From contig JAJDBO010000227.1 of the NCBI GenBank assembly GCA_029261305.1, forward strand, positions 1 to 11,370: 11,370 nucleotides of DNA, read 5' to 3'. Position numbers and translations under genes: made by a program. Below, one piece after another: positions 7,003 through 11,370 of the stretch; position 1 is the first letter of the stretch, and each line of letters opens with the position of its first letter. The notes under the pieces are model-generated. The model was not told the DNA's origin. It did not search any database and worked only from the letters and a program-made list of their open reading frames with translations. The stretch comes from Nitrospirales bacterium. Lineage in GTDB: Bacteria; Nitrospirota; Nitrospiria; Nitrospirales; UBA8639.

Positions 7003-7815
7003 TTAAAACAACCGGAATTGGCGAGTCCTACGAATTAAATGCTTGATGTGTTTTTTCTCCGGCAACATCGCAAAGAGTAACAAGATGACCAAATCTCCCA
7101 ATTCCAAAGATCTTGGACTTTGCCCGGCCTTCGGAACCAGATGAGCTAATTTACCGGACATAACCAGTTGATGATCAAAGGCCAGGTCTGGGCTCACTCC
7201 ACCCTCTTTTTCGCCATCGAACAACTCAGTACTCATTCGATCGTGACGAAAGGCTTTAGTCATAAGAACATGTTTTGACACAATTGAAGGGCTCAATTTA
7301 TTCAAAGATTTGTTTTCCGGTTGGTTGTCCGAAAGAACAGTAGAATGTGGGTTGGGTAGTGCAGAAGGATTCTCAAGAACATCAACCCTGCCTAATACCT
7401 GATCAGATGAATGAACAATCAGATTCCCAAAGTTTGTCACCAACTGTTCGTCTGCGGCACATTGGCCACTGCTCATTCTATTTTTGGAAGCCTCAAACCT
7501 GGCACATCCTGGGGAAAATATTTCCACGGCTTCTTCACCCAGTTGTGAGGAACAATCCCTGACATCAGAACCATGGAGTGCTATGAAATATAAATCGGGG
7601 CCCTCAGTAAGATGACTCGAACAACCTCCGGCAACCCCACCCAGCCCACGATTAGGGCCAGTGACCATTTTCTGATTTTTCGAACCAGACTTCACGCCAG
7701 ACAACTCCATCCCTAAATTCTCTCTTGAAAGAGGAGAAGCCATGGCAAGATTGACCATCCCCAAAACCATACAGCCTATAATGCAATGAACAAGTAAGCG
7801 ATGAAAATGGTTCAT
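7003..7815 (-). CDS. Secreted protein of unknown function with short C-terminal hydrophobic segment and basic tail
   Basis: I do not recognise this 270-residue protein. It is very likely translated: AAGGAGGTG ends four bases before the ATG. A Sec signal peptide covers about 1-27 (hydrophobic 8-25, cleavage expected after AMA). The mature part is Ser/Gly/Asn-rich and hydrophilic with four cysteines (C65, C88, C104, C119), two of them in a repeated CSS motif, which would allow disulfides in the periplasm. The C-terminus has an 11-residue hydrophobic stretch, LVILLLFAMLP (242-252), then a strongly basic tail (EKKHIKHLIRRTRQFRLF, 253-270). That layout loosely recalls exosortase or sortase sorting signals, but no PEP-type motif is present and the hydrophobic run is short for a membrane helix. 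It stands alone, 738 bp upstream of the exopolysaccharide operon and in the same direction. A sigma-54-like site lies about 100 bp upstream. Confidence 0.7.
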   Translation of the reverse strand: MNHFHRLLVHCIIGCMVLGMVNLAMASPLSRENLGMELSGVKSGSKNQKMVTGPNRGLGGVAGGCSSHLTEGPDLYFIALHGSDVRDCSSQLGEEAVEIFSPGCARFEASKNRMSSGQCAADEQLVTNFGNLIVHSSDQVLGRVDVLENPSALPNPHSTVLSDNQPENKSLNKLSPSIVSKHVLMTKAFRHDRMSTELFDGEKEGGVSPDLAFDHQLVMSGKLAHLVPKAGQSPRSLELGDLVILLLFAMLPEKKHIKHLIRRTRQFRLF

Positions 7816-7911
7816 GGGGCACCTCCTTAGAATAAACAGTCATTGGGTTCTTCCTAAACATTCCCCAAGACGGCCATGACGGGAACTGACTTCCCAACCT
7901 ACCTGAACTTA

Positions 7912-7927
7912 TTCAATATTCGTGCCA
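7912..7927 (-). promoter_or_regulatory. Possible sigma-54 (-24/-12) promoter of the secreted-protein gene
   Basis: Read on the minus strand, TGGCACG (7921-7927) is followed after four bases (AATA) by TTGAA (7912-7916). The sigma-54 consensus is TGGCACG, four bases, TTGC plus A/T. The -24 element and spacing fit exactly, but the conserved GC of the -12 element is GA. Transcription would start near 7900, about 85 bases before the ATG at 7815. Exosortase-linked genes are controlled by PrsK/PrsR with RpoN in some bacteria, which makes the site plausible here. With the -12 mismatch it could equally be chance. Confidence 0.35.
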
Positions 7928-8331
7928 AGATGCCTCCCAATAAGTCATTGTGCGTATTTCATCTCTAACATCTTAAATTATCAGGAGAATTTTGCATTCA
8001 CCCTATGCACCAAATTTATGGTGATCATAATTCCAATCCCAGAAGATGGAAATTTTCCAGACACCCTTTTTATCAGAACAACTAAGACCTTCATCAATTC
8101 GTTAAGAATGAACTCAGTCGGACACAAATTTCGAACATTTTTAGGTGAAAAATTATCTGACAGTTCTGATGTCCAATCGTTGGGGTTACTACTTTCAAGT
8201 ACAGGTAGAAGCGATGGGGAGAATTGACTTTTGTTGTCCATGCCAATCTGGATGGAATGACATAGGATTTCCAGGAAATTTCCCGAAAATATCCCCCAAT
8301 GTAAAAAATAGTTAAGTTATCTTCACCAATA

Positions 8332-8412
8332 ACCGAAAAACGGTAAAGACAAGAGGAAACGATGCCAGATCGGCATCAGATTTGAAGGAAATGGAAATCC
8401 GTATTTTTCCAT
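8332..8412 (+). promoter_or_regulatory. Three small hairpins in the leader of the first bactofilin gene
   Basis: Three inverted repeats follow one another before the ribosome binding site: ACCG/CGGT with an AAAAA loop (8332-8344), gatgcc/ggcatc with a five-base loop (8361-8377), and atggaaa/tttccat with an eight-base loop (8391-8412). The last ends nine bases before the AAGGAGG at 8421-8427. They could regulate translation or mRNA stability, or the second could be a DNA-binding site. No known riboswitch core was recognised. Confidence 0.35.
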
Positions 8413-8436
8413 CCTACTTAAAGGAGGGTATTGGAA

Positions 8437-8934
8437 ATGGGCTCCACAATGACTTACGAAGAAGAAACACAATCGTTCACCCCATCAATGAATACAGAAA
8501 ATTATTCCCGTCACAAGAATAATGGAGGAGCCAGCATGGACCAAACCAATGTCGCAGCATTTATTGGGCATGGTGTCGAGTTTAAAGGCATCATCAAATA
8601 CCAGGGCAATGTTCGTATTGACGGACAACTCGATGGAGAGGTTCATGCTAATGGCACACTCTATTTAGGTGAACAGGCAGTCTTGAGGGCTAAGATTTCC
8701 GCCCAGGCCGTCATTAGCAAAGGACAAATCACGGGGGATATTACGGCTCGAGAAAAAGTACAATTACTCGCACCGGCAATCATTGATGGATCGATCCTGA
8801 CGCCTTCCCTGTTAATGGAAGAAGGAGTCACCTTTAACGGAACCCTTGAAATGAGCGCGGTTCCTCCCGCTCTTCCCGAATTGGAGGATTCGTATGCCTC
8901 AACAACATCCAGTGAGACATTGACATCAGCCTAA
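8437..8934 (+). CDS. Bactofilin (first of a tandem pair), with two candidate starts
   Basis: Bactofilin family (DUF583): a small right-handed beta-helix protein that self-assembles into filaments without nucleotide and serves as a cytoskeletal scaffold, often placing cell-wall or envelope machinery. The beta-helix core spans about residues 38-138 of 165, starting AFIGHGVEFKGIIKYQGNVRID (41-62). Repeating G-V/I turns follow (ISAQAVISKGQITGDITA, 87-104), and the core ends LLMEEGVTFNGTLEM (125-139). The flanking tails look unstructured, as usual for the family. The ATG at 8437 has GGAGG nine bases upstream and is preferred over the TTG at 8431. The ATG at 8536 also has GGAGGA six bases upstream and would yield a 132-residue form without the 33-residue acidic/polar tail. 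Its neighbour is a paralogue 124 bases downstream on the same strand, suggesting an operon and possibly mixed filaments. Confidence 0.95.
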   Translation: MGSTMTYEEETQSFTPSMNTENYSRHKNNGGASMDQTNVAAFIGHGVEFKGIIKYQGNVRIDGQLDGEVHANGTLYLGEQAVLRAKISAQAVISKGQITGDITAREKVQLLAPAIIDGSILTPSLLMEEGVTFNGTLEMSAVPPALPELEDSYASTTSSETLTSA

Positions 8935-9058
8935 AAATTTATAGTGGTCGTGAAAAGACCCTTCGTAATCCGACCCTATCAGCAAGCTGACATTTTGACC
9001 TGTAAGCCCATTGTTGAATAAGTAATGGACTTCACAACACGAGATGAAGGAGCACTTC

Positions 9059-9553
9059 ATGTGGGGTGAAAAAACCAAGAAACGCGAAACAATTTTTGAT
9101 GAGCAACATTATACCTTTTTAGGTAAGGGTGTTGACTTTAAGGGTACTGCCCAATTTGAAGGCACTGTTCGAGTAGATGGACGCTTTGAAGGAGAGATGC
9201 ATACCGATGACACCCTGATCATTGGGGAACATGCAGTGATCAAAGGGAATATTTCTGGAAACGTGGTGGTCAGTGGGGGAAAAGTTCAAGGCAATATCAC
9301 AGCACACCAACGAGTCCAACTCTTTAACCCTGCAGTCGTGATCGGTGACATCCGCACGCCAAACTTTTCGATGGAGGAAGGCGTCTGCTTTCAAGGTTTA
9401 TGCGATATGGGATTGACCAATCTTGAGCAGTTTGACCTTAAACGGCAGGAAACCTCTGTCGATTCAAATGGAAATTCTTCAAAAAAGTATGAGAAGAACG
9501 GAAAGAATTCAGAGGGCAAGGAATGGGAGGCCAAACACCTCGCTCAACTATAA
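9059..9553 (+). CDS. Bactofilin (second of a tandem pair)
   Basis: Second bactofilin, clearly a paralogue of the preceding gene across the whole core (FLGKGVDFKG versus FIGHGVEFKG; MEEGVCFQGLCDM versus MEEGVTFNGTLEM). The beta-helix spans about residues 18-118 of 164. The N-terminal tail is short and charged (MWGEKTKKRETIF), while the C-terminal tail (about 123-164) is hydrophilic and Lys/Asn/Ser-rich. The ATG at 9059 is chosen because AAGGAG lies six bases upstream; an earlier in-frame ATG at 9044 lacks a ribosome binding site and itself overlaps that motif. Two cysteines, C110 and C115, sit near the end of the core and are absent from the paralogue. It is likely co-transcribed with the first bactofilin. 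A role in envelope shape or in placing the nearby exopolysaccharide machinery is possible but inferred from proximity only. Confidence 0.95.
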   Translation: MWGEKTKKRETIFDEQHYTFLGKGVDFKGTAQFEGTVRVDGRFEGEMHTDDTLIIGEHAVIKGNISGNVVVSGGKVQGNITAHQRVQLFNPAVVIGDIRTPNFSMEEGVCFQGLCDMGLTNLEQFDLKRQETSVDSNGNSSKKYEKNGKNSEGKEWEAKHLAQL

Positions 9554-9798
9554 CACTAACTCAATACATTAGCCTGGCGACATCGGATAAAATGCGCAAA
9601 GAAGATTGTTTGCCGTTCTAAAAATCGTCCTATTTTCTGGCTTTCCCTACCACCCCCATTTTCATGAAAAAATTCGGTTCGTTTCATTAACTCTACATCT
9701 TCCACAACTGAAACTCGACATTTCTGTATCTACTCGTTGACTACTAAAAGTATCCCAAACAAAATAATAGGGATCAACATACTTGCCTCCATAAGCTA

Positions 9799-10572
9799 CT
9801 AAATTTGCCCTCTAATCATGGCCCAGCCCAATCCTAAATATTCATAGATAGCCCGTTCCGCAATTTGTAATGACTCCGCACTTGGGAACAGTGTCCTCCA
9901 TGTATATTCTGGATTGAGTCTAACTCGATGGGCAACTGGAGCAGCAATAGGAGAAATGCCTTGTTTGTGAAACAAGGCCATGGACCGTGGCATGTGGGAG
10001 GCCTCCGTCACAAGAACCAATGGTTCTTGGCCCACGATGTTGGCAATGAATCGTGCCTGATCTTTTGTGTCACGAGAATTTGATTCAGCAACCAGATCTT
10101 CCCCAGGCACGCCAAAGGATTGGGCAAATTGCGACATAAGCTTTGCTTCTTTCAACGATCCAGACACCAGTAATTTGACATCCGGAACAAACCGATACAA
10201 CGCAATGCCTTCGATCAAACGAAGGACAGAAGAACTGGAAAGTTGGCTCACTAGGGGAAGACTGGGGTCTTGAACCGACCCACCGGATAACACCACAATC
10301 CATTTAACTTGGTGGGACTTGGCAAACACATGCCCATCCACTAAAGACTGAATGAGTAACGGGGAATATTGAGACTCTAAGGGCTTGAGTAATAATTGTG
10401 TCAGGGGGGAAAAACTCAGCAGCGTTAAGGTCAGCACTCCGCTCATCAGTATAATTTTTCCGAATCGCCGCTGTGGCCACACCCACATGCACACCACCCC
10501 CACCCACAGCAATTCGAGACTTAATGGAACAGGAAAAAACAACTTTGAAAATATTTTTTTAAACAAAAACAT
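9799..10572 (-). CDS. elyC: ElyC-like envelope biogenesis protein (DUF218/YdcF-SanA family)
   Basis: Inner-membrane protein of the DUF218 family. In E. coli, ElyC (259 residues) is needed for normal peptidoglycan and lipid-carrier metabolism; the 257-residue length here agrees. The N-terminus matches ElyC in layout: FKKIFSKLFFPVPLSLELL (4-22), membrane helix 1 at about 15-32, a short Arg-containing loop (QRRFGK, 34-39) and helix 2 at about 40-57, followed by LLLKPLESQY (60-69). The DUF218 domain spans about 88-230: VKWIVVLSGGS (89-99), RLIEGIALYRF (118-128), KLLVSGS (133-139), DTKDQARF (168-175) and LVTEASHMPRSM (187-198). The ATG at 10572 is chosen because GGAGAGG ends five bases upstream; an upstream GTG at 10587 overlaps that motif. 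It lies 245 bases from the convergent bactofilin stop. Exact substrate and activity are not known for the family. Confidence 0.85.
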   Translation of the reverse strand: MFLFKKIFSKLFFPVPLSLELLWVGVVCMWVWPQRRFGKIILMSGVLTLTLLSFSPLTQLLLKPLESQYSPLLIQSLVDGHVFAKSHQVKWIVVLSGGSVQDPSLPLVSQLSSSSVLRLIEGIALYRFVPDVKLLVSGSLKEAKLMSQFAQSFGVPGEDLVAESNSRDTKDQARFIANIVGQEPLVLVTEASHMPRSMALFHKQGISPIAAPVAHRVRLNPEYTWRTLFPSAESLQIAERAIYEYLGLGWAMIRGQI

Positions 10573-10950
10573 GTTTACCTCTCCCACGACACATCATTCT
10601 ACCTTGAGCCATCAGCACCCATCCTTACTGCCTTTTATTCCTTGACAATTCCAAGATCCATTACTCAAACCAATTCCAAATTACTGATCCACCACAACAG
10701 AAAATGTGTGTCGGAGTTGTGTTTCCAACAATCGAAAGGATATCGAGACAAGATGAAAACGGGAAAGTTGCTTGCAGAGCTCTCCTCTCCCATGAACATG
10801 GAGAGATAGCAGAAATTCTTCAAGAAATCGATTCTTTAATGATCACAGCAGAAAAAAACCAAAGTAATAGAGTAGGCCGAGGGGAAATTCATTTTCTCAC
10901 AATCTTACGAAACGGGATAGGTAGGATATATTTCTAGGACTGAAGAGGGT
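10573..10950. other. Gap between the azoreductase and ElyC genes, with a possible hemerythrin-like remnant
   Basis: This 378-base stretch lacks a convincing intact gene. A plus-strand frame (10704-10937, 77 codons) has no ribosome binding site. Around codons 27-48 it reads LLSHEHGEIAEILQEIDSL, which resembles the first metal-binding helix of HHE hemerythrin-like proteins, but the further His/Glu ligands do not follow. In another frame an ATG at 10752 gives MKTGKLLAELSS before a stop, so an N-terminus and the helix could once have been joined across a frameshift. No terminator or clear promoter was recognised for either flanking minus-strand gene. Confidence 0.3.
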
Positions 10951-11370
10951 TCAGAAATTGGTGGCCATTCGCACGGCTTGGTCTTTAGCCCGAACATTCT
11001 CTGGATCAGATGAATGCTGAGAGCCCGGCATAGGTTCAACCATCACAATGGAATGGACTCGAGTGAAGCCAATTAGGTTCAGGGTTTTTTCCATAAACCG
11101 TTTCTGTGATTCAAAGTTTTCAAACCCCGAGCCATGTCGGTAACCATCAAACCGAGAATACATGATCGCCGCAGGTTTTCCAGTAATAAGACCCAGCGCC
11201 TTTTCCCCGGGAGCATATTGAAAAGTTTGGCCAGGATGAATCAGAAGGTCAAGATAGTGTTTCAAACGATAGGGTATGCCTAAATGCCACATGGGCACGG
11301 CAAATAAGTATTTATCGGCCGATTTAAACTGGCTGACAATTTTGACAATTTTCTCCCATGCCTCGGCCTG
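10951..11370 (-). CDS. azoR: FMN-dependent NADH-azoreductase, AzoR type (5' end cut by window edge)
   Basis: Flavodoxin-fold oxidoreductase that uses NADH and FMN to reduce quinones and azo compounds, usually a cytosolic homodimer of about 200 residues. The frame is open from base 11370 to the TGA at 10951-10953 and shows 139 C-terminal residues; the N-terminal FMN phosphate-binding loop lies outside the window. A GTG at 11298 lies inside the family's conserved block and is not the real start. Motifs seen, numbered from the window edge: FAVPMWHLGIPYRLKHYLDL (23-42), PGQTFQYAPGEKALGLITGK (46-65) and MYSRFDGY (70-77), where AzoR usually has the SRGG flavin-contacting loop. GFTRVHSIVMVEPM (101-114) follows. 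The altered loop may change substrate or cofactor contacts. It reads in the same direction as the ElyC gene but is 378 bases away, so co-transcription is doubtful. Confidence 0.87.
   Translation of the reverse strand, partial: QAEAWEKIVKIVSQFKSADKYLFAVPMWHLGIPYRLKHYLDLLIHPGQTFQYAPGEKALGLITGKPAAIMYSRFDGYRHGSGFENFESQKRFMEKTLNLIGFTRVHSIVMVEPMPGSQHSSDPENVRAKDQAVRMATNF

Larger units (their letters stand above)
7816..8436. other. Divergent intergenic region between the secreted-protein gene and the first bactofilin gene
   Basis: About 620 bases separate two divergently transcribed genes and should hold both promoters. Its left part carries the minus-strand ribosome binding site (7821-7829) and the sigma-54-like site at 7912-7927. 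The middle (about 7930-8240) has overlapping open frames on both strands with no ribosome binding site, no recognisable domain and no family resemblance; I do not call either a gene. Further right is ggaaatttcc, a perfect 10-base palindrome at 8274-8283, overlapping atttccaggaaat at 8267-8279; these are operator-like but unassigned. The last 110 bases form the hairpin-rich leader of the bactofilin gene, listed separately. Confidence 0.45.

Noticed and set aside
7780..7815. PEP-CTERM assignment for the secreted protein
   Set aside because: Its C-terminus has no Pro-Glu-Pro motif and the hydrophobic run is too short, so it cannot be called a PEP-CTERM protein from sequence alone.
7652..7897. 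Second minus-strand frame overlapping the start of the secreted-protein gene
   Set aside because: The overlapping frame with a perfect ribosome binding site and signal peptide is far better supported.
7922..8241. Overlapping open frames on both strands between the secreted-protein and bactofilin genes (7922-8227 plus, 7981-8241 minus)
   Set aside because: Neither has a ribosome binding site, recognisable domain or signal peptide. The plus frame starts with GTG, and the two frames cover the same bases. Chance open frames in a divergent regulatory region are more likely.
8332..8430. Cyclic-di-GMP or other known riboswitch before the bactofilin gene
   Set aside because: The conserved core sequences of the riboswitch classes I can recognise are absent; only simple hairpins are visible.
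1..11370. Mobile elements, CRISPR arrays, toxin-antitoxin or phage-defence genes
   Set aside because: No transposase or integrase, no regularly spaced repeats, no tRNA attachment site and no defence-type domain was seen in any recognised frame.

Overview
The window looks like part of a diderm (Gram-negative type) chromosome. It encodes outer-membrane Wza-type export proteins, one with a lipobox, a Wzc-type co-polymerase, several Sec signal peptides and an ElyC-like envelope protein. The exopolysaccharide genes resemble those of exosortase (XrtA/EpsH, PEP-CTERM) loci. Such loci occur in Proteobacteria, Nitrospirota and related phyla. The overall look is Nitrospirota-like to me, but that is an impression and not a demonstrated placement. 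No rRNA, tRNA, CRISPR array, insertion sequence or phage gene was seen.

Left half (1-6264, all minus strand): an exopolysaccharide operon, read right to left. It runs: small Wza-like protein with an ordinary signal peptide (5638-6264), small Wza-like lipoprotein (4987-5619), Wzc-type chain-length determinant fused to a tyrosine-kinase-like domain (2487-4832), WbaP/EpsB-type phosphoglycosyl transferase (1432-2490), XrtA-type polysaccharide deacetylase (497-1429), and a NusG/RfaH-like elongation factor that runs off the left edge (1-471). Junctions are tight: 18 bp, an ATGA overlap, 2 bp and 25 bp. The one larger gap, between the lipoprotein and Wzc genes, holds a perfect 8-bp hairpin. Together the genes would start a glycan on a lipid carrier, control its polymerisation, export it, deacetylate it and keep RNA polymerase processive through the operon. 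The exosortase and remaining glycosyltransferases, if present, would lie beyond position 1.

Middle (6265-8436): two long non-coding gaps flank one unrecognised secreted protein on the minus strand (7003-7815). It has a perfect ribosome binding site, a signal peptide, four cysteines in the mature part and an unusual short hydrophobic stretch plus basic tail at its C-terminus. A sigma-54-like -24/-12 sequence lies upstream of it.

Right part (8437-11370): two tandem plus-strand bactofilin paralogues form cytoskeletal scaffolds. The first has a hairpin-rich leader and two in-frame starts, each with its own Shine-Dalgarno sequence. An ElyC/DUF218 envelope protein (9799-10572) and the C-terminal part of an AzoR-type FMN-dependent NADH-azoreductase (10951-11370, cut by the right edge) follow on the minus strand. 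The gap between them contains a possible hemerythrin-like remnant.

I found no clearly undescribed multi-gene system. The strongest leads are the Wzc kinase with an altered Walker A' motif, the secreted protein with its odd C-terminus and sigma-54-like site, and the possible two-isoform bactofilin.
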